Positions 41,498-51,200 of a stretch of 64,000 nucleotides of DNA are shown piece after piece. Location of the stretch: the NCBI RefSeq assembly GCF_031628175.1, contig NZ_JAVLVT010000001.1, forward strand, positions 992,001 through 1,056,000. Reading direction: 5' to 3'. The DNA comes from Lipingzhangella_A rawalii. GTDB taxonomy: Bacteria > Actinomycetota > Actinomycetes > Streptosporangiales > Streptosporangiaceae. The position numbers were made by a program, and so were the translations under genes. The notes beneath the pieces were generated by a model. It searched no databases, was not told where the DNA came from, and worked only from the letters and a program-made list of their open reading frames with translations. The stretch's first letter is position 1. Every line of letters starts with the position of its first letter.

Positions 41498-43117
41498 ATG
41501 AGCAGCGGACCCGCGCCGGGAGTCGACCCCGAAAGCTCCACGTTCGCGGCCAACGATGCCACCAACCGCGCTTTGGCCAGAGAACTCCGGGAGCGTCTGG
41601 CCACAGCAGCACTGGGAGGGCCGGAGAAGTCTCGGATTCGGCACACCGAGCGCGGCAAGCTGCTGCCCCGGGAACGGGTGAACGCGGTTCTGGACCCCGG
41701 TTCCCCCTTTCTGGAACTGTCGCCACTGGCAGCCTTCGGCATGTACGGCTCGTCCGACTTCGAGGCGCCTGCTGCCGGGATCATTACCGGGGTGGGACGT
41801 GTCCGGGGACGCGAGGTCGTCATCGTCGCCAACGACGCCACGGTCAAAGGTGGCAGCTACTACCCGATGACGGTCAAGAAGCACCTGCGCGCCCAGGAGG
41901 TCGCACTGCACAACCGGTTGCCGTGTGTGTATCTCGTCGACTCCGGTGGGGCCTACCTGCCCATGCAGGACGACGTGTTTCCGGACCGGGAACACTTCGG
42001 ACGGATCTTCTATAACCAGGCAACCATGTCCCAGCTGGGAATCCCGCAGCTGGCAGCGGTCCTGGGCTCGTGCACCGCCGGTGGTGCCTACGTTCCGGCG
42101 ATGAGCGACGAAGCCGTCATCGTCCGGGACCAGGGCACCATCTTCCTGGGCGGGCCGCCACTGGTCAAAGCCGCCACGGGAGAAGAAGTCACCGCGGAGG
42201 AGCTCGGAGGTGGCGAGGTCCACGCTCGGGTGTCTGGGGTTACCGACCATCTGGCCGACGACGACCCACACGCGCTGTCGACGGTCCGCGAGATCGTGGA
42301 CACGCTGGCACCACCCGCACCCCCGGCCTGGGAGGTGCGCCCGTCCGCCCCGCCCGCGGCGGACCCGGAGGAACTCTACGGACTCATCCCCACCGACACC
42401 CGCACCCCCTACGACGTGCGGGAGGTAATCCGCCGCGTCGTGGACGAAAGTGCGTTCATCGAGTTCAAGGCCGAATACGGAACCACGCTGGTGACCGGGT
42501 TCGCTCACATCGACGGGCATCCGGTGGGCATCGTCGCCAACAACGGAATCCTCTTTGCCGAGTCGGCACTGAAGGGAGCCCACTTCATCCAGCTCTGTGA
42601 CCGGCGGGAAACCCCTCTGGTGTTCCTCCAGAACATATCCGGGTTCATGGTGGGTCGGGACTACGAGGCGGGCGGGATCGCCAAGCACGGAGCGAAGATG
42701 GTCACCGCGGTCGCGTGTGCCCGGGTCGCGAAGTTCACGATCGTGATTGGTGGCTCGTTCGGCGCGGGCAACTACAGCATGTGTGGCCGTGCCTACTCGC
42801 CCCGCTTTCTGTGGATGTGGCCCAACGCCCGCATCTCGGTCATGGGTGGGGAACAGGCAGCATCCGTCCTGGCGACGGTCCGTAGAGACCAGCTGGACGC
42901 CTCCGGGCACGAATGGTCCCCCCAGGCGGAGGAGGAGTTCAAGGCACCTATCCGTGAGCAGTATGAACGGCAGGGCAACCCCTACTACTCCACAGCCCGC
43001 CTGTGGGATGACGGAGTTATCGACCCCGTGGACACCCGCACCGTGCTTGCCCTGGGGCTCGCTGCGGCACGACACGCTCCGCTCGACTCTCCGGGTTACG
43101 GCGTGTTCCGGATGTGA
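41498..43117 (+). CDS. Acyl-CoA carboxylase carboxyltransferase (beta) subunit
   Basis: A 539-residue carboxyltransferase of the methylcrotonyl-CoA/propionyl-CoA type, which transfers the carboxyl group from biotin to an acyl-CoA. Both crotonase-like domains are present: N-terminal LPCVYLVDSGGAYLPMQDD and GSCTAGGAYVPAMSDEAVIV, C-terminal VFLQNISGFMVGRDYEAGG and GGSFGAGNYSMCGRAY with WMWPNARISVMGG. The MQDD and NISGFMVG segments favour the methylcrotonyl-CoA (MccB) branch over propionyl. The ATG at 41498 follows CGGAGG; an earlier ATG overlaps an operator. First gene of the three-gene operon. Confidence 0.92.
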   Translation: MSSGPAPGVDPESSTFAANDATNRALARELRERLATAALGGPEKSRIRHTERGKLLPRERVNAVLDPGSPFLELSPLAAFGMYGSSDFEAPAAGIITGVGRVRGREVVIVANDATVKGGSYYPMTVKKHLRAQEVALHNRLPCVYLVDSGGAYLPMQDDVFPDREHFGRIFYNQATMSQLGIPQLAAVLGSCTAGGAYVPAMSDEAVIVRDQGTIFLGGPPLVKAATGEEVTAEELGGGEVHARVSGVTDHLADDDPHALSTVREIVDTLAPPAPPAWEVRPSAPPAADPEELYGLIPTDTRTPYDVREVIRRVVDESAFIEFKAEYGTTLVTGFAHIDGHPVGIVANNGILFAESALKGAHFIQLCDRRETPLVFLQNISGFMVGRDYEAGGIAKHGAKMVTAVACARVAKFTIVIGGSFGAGNYSMCGRAYSPRFLWMWPNARISVMGGEQAASVLATVRRDQLDASGHEWSPQAEEEFKAPIREQYERQGNPYYSTARLWDDGVIDPVDTRTVLALGLAAARHAPLDSPGYGVFRM

Positions 43118-43149
43118 GTCAGGGCAGCACGAGAGTAGGGATAACGAGA

Positions 43150-45300
43150 ATGACCGTTGAGACAGGCCCGAACCGCGACGACAACGACGACAACACCGTC
43201 CTGATCGCGAACCGCGGCGAGATCGCAGTGCGGATCGTACGAACGCTGCGCCGGCTCGGAATGCGGTCGGTCGCGATCTACAGCGACGGCGACCCCGATT
43301 CCACCCATGTCACTGTCGCCGACGACGCGGTCCGCGTGGGTGGTGCGCGCCTGGCCGACAGCTATCTCGATGCGGATGCAATCATCGCCGCCGCACAGCG
43401 CAGTGGCGCCGGAATGATCCACCCCGGATACGGCTTCCTGTCCGAGAACGCGTCCTTCGCCCGCGCCTGTGCCGAGGCCGGCCTGGTGTTCGTGGGGCCA
43501 CCGCCGGAGGCCATCGAGGCGATGGGAGACAAGATCAGTGCGAAGGCAACGGTCGCCGAAGCGGGGGTCCCCCTCCTACCCGGATTCGCCGAGACCTCCG
43601 GGCAGGCGATGTCGGACGGGGACTTCGCCGCGGCCGCAAGCGACGTGGGTTTCCCGCTGCTGATCAAGCCCTCTGCCGGCGGTGGTGGCAAGGGCATGCG
43701 GATAGTCCAGTCGGCCGAGGACCTCGCCGCGGCAACCGCAGCGGCGCGCCGCGAAGCCAAAGCGGCCTTTGGCGACGCGACCCTCCTGGTGGAACGCCTC
43801 CTCCAACGGCCCCGCCACATCGAGGTCCAGGTCCTCGCGGACCGTCACGGCAACGTGGTGCACCTGGGTGAACGCGAGTGCAGCCTACAACGACGCCACC
43901 AGAAAATCGTCGAGGAAGCCCCCTCTCCCCTACTCACGGAGGAACAGCGCGCCGAGATGGGAGCAGCGGCCGTGGCGGCGGCACGTGCCTGCAACTACGT
44001 GGGGGCGGGAACCGTGGAGTTCATCGTGGCCAGCCCCGATCCCTACTCCGACCAGGCTTCCGCACAGCCGCTCGAGTACTCGTTTCTGGAAATGAACACC
44101 CGCCTCCAGGTGGAACATCCGGTCACCGAGGCGGTCGTGACCGTGGACGGCAGCCCGGTGGACCTGGTCGAACTTCAGCTCCGGGTTGCCGCCGGTGAGC
44201 CACTGCCGTTCTCCCAGGAGCGAATCGTGCTGCATGGCCACGCGGTGGAGGCACGCATCTACGCGGAGGACCCCGCCAATGACTTCCTCCCCACCGGCGG
44301 CCCGGTCCTCCTCCTCCACGAACCGGACCTGCCCGGTGTCCGGGTCGACTCGGGAATCTCCGTCGGCGAGACCGTCACGACGTCCTACGACCCGATGCTT
44401 GCGAAACTGGTCACGAAAGCAGAAAACCGCCCGGCCGCCCTGGCGCGGATGGATCGGGCGCTGTCTGCCTACACCCTGCTCGGATGTGGCACCAATGTGG
44501 ATTTCCTGCGCCGCCTACTCCGACACCCGGAGGTCCGATCCGCTCATCTGAGTACCGAGCTGACGGAACAGGTGCGCGCAGACGTACTGCCCTCCACTGC
44601 CGTCCATCCTCCGCTGGAGTGCTACGTGGCCGCCGCGATCGGGCGTCAGCTCTCCCTGCACCGGGAGTCCCCGTCCGGTAACCGCTTCGCCCTCCCGGAC
44701 GGCTGGCGACTCGGAGAGCGGGCAGAGACCACCTGGCGGTTCCAAGGAACCACCGACAGTGCCCCCGTTCCCGTGCATCTGCGTCCCGACGACACCGCAC
44801 CTGCTGGCCGAGCTTTTGACGCGACCGTGGCAGACACACGCCTCGGCAGGGTGATGGTGGACCGTTGTGCTGCGGGAACCGAACTTCGACTCACTTTCGA
44901 GGAATCCTCAGTGCGGTACCAGCATGCCGAATCCGACGGGGAGATCTGGCTCGGCCGCGACGGGGCCACCTGGCGCCTACGGGAAGCGCGGCGCCTCCCC
45001 TCGCTTCGCGTAAACGAAACCGTCGCGGACGGCACGGTTCGCAGCCCCATGCCCGGAACCGTGCTGTCCGTGGCCGTGCCCCCGAACAGCCACGTCGAAG
45101 CCGGAAGCGCCCTCATGGTCGTGGAAGCCATGAAGATGGAACACACCATCACGGCTCCGGTCAGCGGGGTCCTCACCCAACTGAGTGCCCACCCCGGCAC
45201 CACGGTCGCCATGGACGCGGTCCTGGCGGTCATCACCCCGGATCCCCAAAACCCGGATCCGGAACGATCCACGTCATCCCACGAGGAGCACACGCCGTGA
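43150..45300 (+). CDS. Acyl-CoA carboxylase alpha subunit (biotin carboxylase and biotin carrier)
   Basis: A 716-residue subunit. The biotin carboxylase domain starts at VLIANRGEIAVRIVRTLRRLG; ATP binding is in KPSAGGGGKGMR, and EMNTRLQVEHPVTE is the catalytic region. A ~150-residue linker leads to a C-terminal carrier domain with VVEAMKMEHTI, the biotinylated Lys at about residue 661. It works with the carboxyltransferase, most likely on methylcrotonyl-CoA in leucine breakdown. It starts 32 bp after the carboxyltransferase gene, and its stop overlaps the next start. Confidence 0.93.
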   Translation: MTVETGPNRDDNDDNTVLIANRGEIAVRIVRTLRRLGMRSVAIYSDGDPDSTHVTVADDAVRVGGARLADSYLDADAIIAAAQRSGAGMIHPGYGFLSENASFARACAEAGLVFVGPPPEAIEAMGDKISAKATVAEAGVPLLPGFAETSGQAMSDGDFAAAASDVGFPLLIKPSAGGGGKGMRIVQSAEDLAAATAAARREAKAAFGDATLLVERLLQRPRHIEVQVLADRHGNVVHLGERECSLQRRHQKIVEEAPSPLLTEEQRAEMGAAAVAAARACNYVGAGTVEFIVASPDPYSDQASAQPLEYSFLEMNTRLQVEHPVTEAVVTVDGSPVDLVELQLRVAAGEPLPFSQERIVLHGHAVEARIYAEDPANDFLPTGGPVLLLHEPDLPGVRVDSGISVGETVTTSYDPMLAKLVTKAENRPAALARMDRALSAYTLLGCGTNVDFLRRLLRHPEVRSAHLSTELTEQVRADVLPSTAVHPPLECYVAAAIGRQLSLHRESPSGNRFALPDGWRLGERAETTWRFQGTTDSAPVPVHLRPDDTAPAGRAFDATVADTRLGRVMVDRCAAGTELRLTFEESSVRYQHAESDGEIWLGRDGATWRLREARRLPSLRVNETVADGTVRSPMPGTVLSVAVPPNSHVEAGSALMVVEAMKMEHTITAPVSGVLTQLSAHPGTTVAMDAVLAVITPDPQNPDPERSTSSHEEHTP

Positions 45301-46454
45301 ACAACCCACATCTGACCTCCGAACTGGAAGAACTGCGCCGCAGCGTCGAGGAGTTTGCGCGCGCCGAGGTCGCCCCTGTCATCGCCGACTACTACGAACG
45401 CGAGGCATTCCCCTATGACATCGTCGCCAAAATGGGACAGATGGGGTTGTTCGGGCTGCCGTTCCCGGAGGAGTACGGCGGCATGGGCGGCGACTATACG
45501 GCACTGTGCCTGGCCCTGGAAGAACTGGCGCGCGTGGACTCCTCCGTTGCGATCACCCTGGAAGCCGGGGTCTCCCTGGGTGCCATGCCCATCTACCGCT
45601 TCGGCAGCGAGGAACAGCGCGCCACCTGGCTGCCCCAGCTGTGCTCGGGACAGCGTCTGGGCGCGTTCGGCCTCACCGAACCAGGTGCGGGCTCCGATGC
45701 CGGGGGAACTCGCACGACTGCACGACGCGACGACGACACCTGGATCGTCAACGGAACCAAGTCCTTCATCACGAACTCCGGCACCGACATCACGGCCCTC
45801 GCCACCGTCACGGCGGTAACCGACAGGCCCCCCGAGGGGGGTGTGGAAATCTCCACGATCCTGATTCCCACAACAACCCCGGGACTTCGCATCGGACAAC
45901 GATATTCGAAGGTCGGCTGGTGCGCCTCGGACACCAACGAACTCGTCCTGGACGACTGCCGTGTCCCGGCCGAAAACCTCGTGGGGGAACGTGGGCGGGG
46001 ATATGCCCAGTTCCTCCGCATCCTGGATGAGGGACGTATCGCGATCGCAGCCCTGTCCGTCGGACTCGCGCAGGGCTGCATCGACGAAAGTCTCCGCTAC
46101 GCGACGGAGCGGGAAACCTTCGGACGCCAGATCGGCGGATACCAGGGTATCCAGTTCAAGATCGCCGACATGCAGGCGCGAACCCACACCGCCCGCCTCG
46201 CCTACTACGACGCGGCCGCGCGGATGCGGGCCGGACTCCCGTTCAAGCAGGAGGCCGCGATCGCCAAACTGGTGGCCTCCAACGCGGCCATGGACAACGC
46301 TCGGGACGCGACACAGATCTTCGGCGGGTATGGCTTTATGAACGAGTATCCCGTAGGCCGCTTCTACCGGGACGCCAAGATCTTGGAGATCGGGGAGGGG
46401 ACGTCCGAGGTGCAGCGAATGCTCATCGCGCGGGAGCTGGGGCTACCCAGCTGA
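45297..46454 (+). CDS. Acyl-CoA dehydrogenase (isovaleryl-CoA type likely)
   Basis: A 385-residue flavoprotein that oxidises an acyl-CoA to the 2-enoyl-CoA and passes electrons to ETF. FAD- and substrate-binding regions are clear: GAFGLTEPGAGSDAGGTRTTA, WIVNGTKSFITNSG, GRQIGGYQGIQFKIADMQ, DATQIFGGYGFMNEYPVGRFYRDAKILEIGEGTSEVQR. The family EGTSE is kept. The order carboxyltransferase, biotin subunit, dehydrogenase under a TetR regulator fits leucine/isovalerate catabolism. The GTG overlaps the previous stop and has GAGGAG upstream. A strong terminator follows. Confidence 0.92.
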   Translation: MNNPHLTSELEELRRSVEEFARAEVAPVIADYYEREAFPYDIVAKMGQMGLFGLPFPEEYGGMGGDYTALCLALEELARVDSSVAITLEAGVSLGAMPIYRFGSEEQRATWLPQLCSGQRLGAFGLTEPGAGSDAGGTRTTARRDDDTWIVNGTKSFITNSGTDITALATVTAVTDRPPEGGVEISTILIPTTTPGLRIGQRYSKVGWCASDTNELVLDDCRVPAENLVGERGRGYAQFLRILDEGRIAIAALSVGLAQGCIDESLRYATERETFGRQIGGYQGIQFKIADMQARTHTARLAYYDAAARMRAGLPFKQEAAIAKLVASNAAMDNARDATQIFGGYGFMNEYPVGRFYRDAKILEIGEGTSEVQRMLIARELGLPS

Positions 46455-46461
46455 ACGGCCA

Positions 46462-46499
46462 CCGCCGTGCTCCGGCACCAACGCACCGGAGCACGGCGG
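46462..46499. terminator. Bidirectional terminator
   Basis: Perfect 14-bp arms CCGCCGTGCTCCGG and complement around a 10-base loop, between the acyl-CoA dehydrogenase and the convergent conservon. Confidence 0.85.
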
Positions 46500-46527
46500 G
46501 CGACCGGTACAGACGCCCCACCAGGAT

Positions 46528-47184
46528 CTACCCCCAACTGGCCTGCCCGCCGGTCGCGGTCGTCTGCTGAGGTTGTCCACCGGGATCGCCAACGCTGATC
46601 GCGTGCTCCACCAACTGGATGAGCGTGGCCTTCGTGGACTGGCGGTCCCGCGCGTCGCACTGAACGATGGGAATGTGGTCGCTCAAGGTCAGCGCTTCCC
46701 GCACCTCCCCGGCCATGTGCGGATAGTAGCCGTCGAAGCCGTTGATTGCGACGATGAACGGGAGGCGGGCCTCCTCGAAGTAGTCGATTGCGGGAAAGCA
46801 GTCGGCCAAACGGCGAGTGTCCACGAGAACGACGGCGCCGATCGCGCCCTTGACCAAATCGTCCCACATGAACCAGAACCGGTGCTGGCCAGGGGTTCCG
46901 AACAGATAGAGGATCAGGTCCGAGTCAAGCGAGACCCGGCCAAAGTCCATCGCAACGGTCGTGGTCTGCTTATCCGGCGTCTTAGCCAGGTCATCCACGC
47001 CCACACTGGCACTGGTCATGACGGCCTCGGTCGTCAGTGGGACGATCTCCGAAACCGAACCGACGAAGGTCGTCTTACCCACGCCGAAACCGCCGGCGAC
47101 AATGATCTTCACCGACGTCATCGCCGACGCTGCCGCCGCTGCGTTGCCATCGCCGCCGGTCGGGCTAGAGCTTGCGAAGTCCAC
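46528..47184 (-). CDS. cvnD: Conservon Ras-like small GTPase (CvnD-like)
   Basis: A 218-residue GTP-binding protein and last gene of a conservon. The P-loop is VAGGFGVGKTT, the switch II region is LFGTPGQHRFWFMWDD (DTAGQ replaced by GTPGQ, as in the MglA-like group), and base recognition is in VAINGFDG. The GTG at 47184 gives VDFASSSP, a start seen in this family, has AAAGGG upstream, and overlaps the DUF742 gene by 20 bases; an internal ATG at 47121 is the alternative. It is thought to form a membrane-associated switch complex with the kinase, roadblock and DUF742 proteins. Confidence 0.88.
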   Translation of the reverse strand: MDFASSSPTGGDGNAAAAASAMTSVKIIVAGGFGVGKTTFVGSVSEIVPLTTEAVMTSASVGVDDLAKTPDKQTTTVAMDFGRVSLDSDLILYLFGTPGQHRFWFMWDDLVKGAIGAVVLVDTRRLADCFPAIDYFEEARLPFIVAINGFDGYYPHMAGEVREALTLSDHIPIVQCDARDRQSTKATLIQLVEHAISVGDPGGQPQQTTATGGQASWG

Positions 47185-47650
47185 TGAGCACCCTTTCCAG
47201 CAGGTTGACATTGGGGCGGCTGTCGCCTTCGACCGATGTCCGGACCTGGACCAGTCCCTGATCTGCCATGTCTGCCACCAGCACCCGCGCCACTCCGAGT
47301 GGAATGTGCAACAACGCGGAAATCTCCGCAACGGAGCGCCACTCGCGGCACAGGTCACTGATGGACTGACACTCCGGAGTCAACCCTCCCGGGTCCGAGG
47401 TGGCAGCGGCCGTGGTCGAGATCAGTGCCTCCAGCGGCAGCTCAGCTCGGGGCTTGGTTCGGCCGCGAGTCACGGCGTAGGGCCGCACCAGGGAGCTTGA
47501 CGCGGTGTCGGCCGCCGGCTGTGGACCGGGACGGGCTGTGGTTGGTGGAGTCGAACGAGGACCGGCCTGTGCACCGCCATGCGACTCGCTACTGGGCGAG
47601 GGCGGTTGCTGGCCGAACCAGGATGGACTACCGGGATCTGTGGGGACCAC
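47165..47650 (-). CDS. cvnC: Conservon DUF742 protein (CvnC-like)
   Basis: A 161-residue protein. The N-terminal ~45 residues are Pro/Ser-rich; the DUF742 domain follows from LVRPYAVTRGRTKPR, and the helix-turn-helix-like EWRSVAEISALLHIPLGVARVLVADMADQG and NLLERVLSGLRKL end are characteristic. It is the third member of the four-gene set. The GTG at 47650 follows GGAGGAG, although the spacing is short. Confidence 0.88.
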   Translation of the reverse strand: MVPTDPGSPSWFGQQPPSPSSESHGGAQAGPRSTPPTTARPGPQPAADTASSSLVRPYAVTRGRTKPRAELPLEALISTTAAATSDPGGLTPECQSISDLCREWRSVAEISALLHIPLGVARVLVADMADQGLVQVRTSVEGDSRPNVNLLERVLSGLRKL

Positions 47651-47672
47651 CTTCTCCTCCTGTCGGTGGCGA

Positions 47673-48074
47673 CTAGCGGGAACCGGTGCTGCGCACCGCC
47701 GGCGTCAGGGCCCGCCCCGCACGGTCCACAAGCAGGGTCATCTCGTAGGCAACAAGCCCAAGGTCACACTCCGCCGCGGCGAGCACCGCCAGCACCGAAC
47801 CGTCGCTGACGGACATCAGTAGCAGTAGCCCCTGCTCCATCTCAACCACGGTCTGGGTGACAGCACCACCTTCGAACACCCGGGAGGCGCCTTGGGTGAG
47901 GCTCGAAAGACCAGAGGCGATCGCCGCCAGCTGATCGGCCCGGTCGGCTGGAAATCCTGACGACGCCGCCAATGGAAGCCCGTCTGACGAAACCACGATC
48001 GCATGCGCGACGTCCGGCACGCGATTCGCGAAATCAGTGATCAGCCAGTTGAGCTCATTCACCGGTTGACTCAT
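47673..48074 (-). CDS. cvnB: Conservon roadblock/LC7 protein (CvnB-like)
   Basis: A 133-residue roadblock/LC7 domain protein: LNWLITDFANRVPDVAHAIVVSSDGLPLAASSG, then the typical AAECDLGLVAYEMTLLV. Such proteins act as partners or regulators of the Ras-like GTPase. A paralogue is at 56023. It lies between the kinase and DUF742 genes with short gaps and has GAGGAGAG upstream of the ATG. Confidence 0.9.
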   Translation of the reverse strand: MSQPVNELNWLITDFANRVPDVAHAIVVSSDGLPLAASSGFPADRADQLAAIASGLSSLTQGASRVFEGGAVTQTVVEMEQGLLLLMSVSDGSVLAVLAAAECDLGLVAYEMTLLVDRAGRALTPAVRSTGSR

Positions 48075-48225
48075 CTGCTCGTGTCTCTCCTGTCAACCCC
48101 GAGCGGTGGATGGTCTAGCCACTGCCGGGGGATCATCACTTGTGGCTACCAACGTCGTCCTCTACTGATCATATGGACTGTACGATCTTTCCTCCTCCGG
48201 GTCCCGGCCGGTGCCCGACCTCGCC

Positions 48226-51200
48226 TTACTCCTGTTGCCGGTCTCCCCCGGCGGAATCCTGCCGTCCCTGCCGAACCCCTCGTTGCAGACCCGCGAGCCT
48301 GCTGCGCACCTGCTCGGCAGAACGGGAGGGTAGCTGCTGTTGGGTCGCCGGATCCGGAGCAGCACCCGGAACGAGATTCGCCTTGGGCACCCGCTTCGGT
48401 AGGCCGGCGTGTGTGATACCACTCGCCGATGGCTGGTTCACGACTTCGGCGGCCTGCCAGCCAGCGTCCGCCTGTGAGTGCCAGGTCTCCTCCGCGGGCG
48501 GCTCAGCGCCGGCTGCCGCCGCACCGTTCCCCTGCGGATCGGGCACTTCGGCTTGGGGCGCAGCCTGCGGCTGCTGATCGCTGGCACCGGGATGTCCCCC
48601 CGGTCGGGGTGGTTGTGGCTGCTGCTCCGGCTCCGGCTGCATGGCCTGCATCGGTCCGGTCTCCGGGGCGGTGGCGGGTCGCACGGTACGCCGACGGAAC
48701 CAGTTGGACTCGATCGCGTCGTAGATCGGCAGCTGGGGAGGCTGTCCGCCAGCGTCCGGCGTCTGTGGCAGCACCGTGTTGTGACTCGCACTGCTGCTGC
48801 CCGGATTCCGCGAGGACAGATGGGCAGTGGAACCGTATCCCTCACGCACCTCGAACTGGGAACCGATCCGTGCTCGGCGCAACGGCTCGTTGGGCTGTTC
48901 CGGAGGACGGTTCCAGGACGCTGCGGAGGGCTCCCCCGAACTGTGCCCCTGCTCCGCGGGACGCCCGGTATGGTCTCCGGTCCCTGGCGGAGTCGTCGCG
49001 GCAGGCGGGGGCGGGTCTGCTGGCCGTCCTGGTGGCGTCGCATCCTCGGTGGGCTGGTACGCCGATGGCTGGGCACCGGTCGGCCACTCTGTGGGCTGCT
49101 GCGGCCGCTGGGGCTGTTGGGGCTGCTGCCACACCGCCGACGAATCCTCAGCCCCCGCAGCCGACTGCACCTGCTCACCCGGACGGTGCTGACCCGAATC
49201 CGACGGCTGGAACACCGAACCCCGCGCCCCAGAGGACTCCCCAGAAACCGGCCCCTGCCACTGCTGCGGCTGCTGCGGCGCACCAGAACCAGGCCCCGAG
49301 CCCGCCTCGTGCTCCGCAGGCCACTGCTGCGGCTGCTGGGGCTGTTGGGGCTGCTGCCACACCGCCGACGGGTCCTCAGCCCCCGCAGCCGACTGCACCT
49401 GCTCACCCGGACGGTGCTGACCCGAATCCGACGGCTGGAACACCGAACCCCGCGCCCCAGAGGACTCCCCAGAAACCGGCCCCTGCCACTGCTGCGGCTG
49501 CTGCGGCGCACCAGAACCAGCCCCCGAGCCCGCCTCGTGCTCCGCAGGCCACTGCTGCGGCTGCTGGGGCTGTTGGGGCTGCTGCCACACCGCCGACGGG
49601 TCCTCAGCCCCCGCAGCCGACTGCACCTGGTCCTCGGGGGCGCTGGGGCGTGTCCACAGATCCTGTCCGCTGGGCGGGTGCTCCTCCTGCGGACGTTCCT
49701 CCCGAGCGGCTCCTGCCGCCCCCGGGCTGGACGGGCGCTGGGGAAGCCCGTTGGGCTTGTCGCGCTGCTCCCAGACCCCACGTTCCGGTTCGGGGGCCTG
49801 CCAGTCCGAGCTGGGTTCGGGAGGAGCCGGTGTCGCGGCGAAAGCGGCCGTGGCCTCAGCATAGGTGTCGGGGACAGGGCTGCGCCCGATCCCGGCCCCT
49901 CGGTCGGGACCGGCCCTGTCCGGACTGATCAGGAGATCTGCGGGCAACACGGCCATCGCGGTGATCCCGCCCCCCTGGGCCTGGCTCAGCCGCACGTGAA
50001 TACCGTGCCGGGCCGCGAGACGTCCCACCACGAACAGCCCCATTCGCCGGGACACGGAAACGTCGATCACCGGTGGCTGCGCGAGGCGTTCGTTGATGGC
50101 CTCCAGCTCCTCGGGGGGCATACCGATTCCCGAATCGGTTACCTCAAGCCGTACGTCGCCAGAGTCCAGCGCCTGCGCGGTCACGAGGACCGGCGCGTCA
50201 TGCGGAGAGAAACTGGTGGCGTTCTCCACCAGCTCCGCCACCAGGTGGATGAGGTCATTGGTGGGGCGGCCCAGCACCTGGATGTGCGAAGGAGCACGCA
50301 CATTGACACGTTCGTAGTGCTCGACCTCGGAAATGGCGCCGCGCAGCAAGTCCACCAGCGGCACGGGCTGAGACCACTTGCGGGTGTTCTCCTGCCCCGA
50401 GAGCACCAGCAGGTTCTCGTTGTTTCGCCGCATCCGGGTGGCGAGGTGATCCAGCTGGAAAAGGTCGCCCAGGCGGTCAGAGTCCTGCTCGCTCTGCTCC
50501 AGCCCTTCGATCAGCCGGAGTTGGCGCTCCACCAGGGTCTGGCTTCTCCGGGACAGGTTCACGAACATCGCGTTGACGTTACTGCGCAGCGAGGCTTCGT
50601 CAGAGGCGAGACGCAGGGCGACAGTGTGCACCTCGTCGAAGGACCGGGCAACCTCACCGATCTCGTCGCTGGAGTGCACGGGAGTCGGGGCGATCTGCGG
50701 TGTCGCTCGTCCGCCCTCGGTTTCGCGCATGTGCTGAATGGCGTCCGGCAGGTCCTGTTCGGCAACCCGCAGGGCGCTCTCCCGCAGGCGACGCAGGGGC
50801 CGCACCATCGACCGGGCAACGACCAGGGTGATACCGAAAACCAGGAGGACGACGAACGCGATGGCGCTCGACTCGAGTATGGCCGACTGCCGGGCGTCAT
50901 CCCGCAACGCGGCCGCCTCCTCCGCGACCCAGCTGCCAAAGGAACCCTGGGCCGCCGAGCCGCGCTCGGCCACCGCCTCGTGGACATCGCGGTCGACACC
51001 CAGAACCTCGTTCATGTGGCTCCCGGACGCGGCAACACTGTGCAGCAAGGCGTTGGAGGCCTCCGCGGATTCCTGGTAACGGTCCGCGGACTCCTGGGTA
51101 CTCAGCTCACCCAGGGACTGCTCGGTCCGGGCCCGCATCATCGCTCGCAGTCGAGTGGTCCCCATCTCGCTGATCTCGGAACCGCTGAAGAGTTCCACGA

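Noticed and set aside
41450..43075. Minus-strand open frame of about 541 codons
   Set aside because: Antisense shadow of the carboxyltransferase gene, with no start signal or recognisable domain.
44646..46187. Minus-strand open frame of about 513 codons
   Set aside because: Antisense to the biotin carboxylase and acyl-CoA dehydrogenase genes; no motif.
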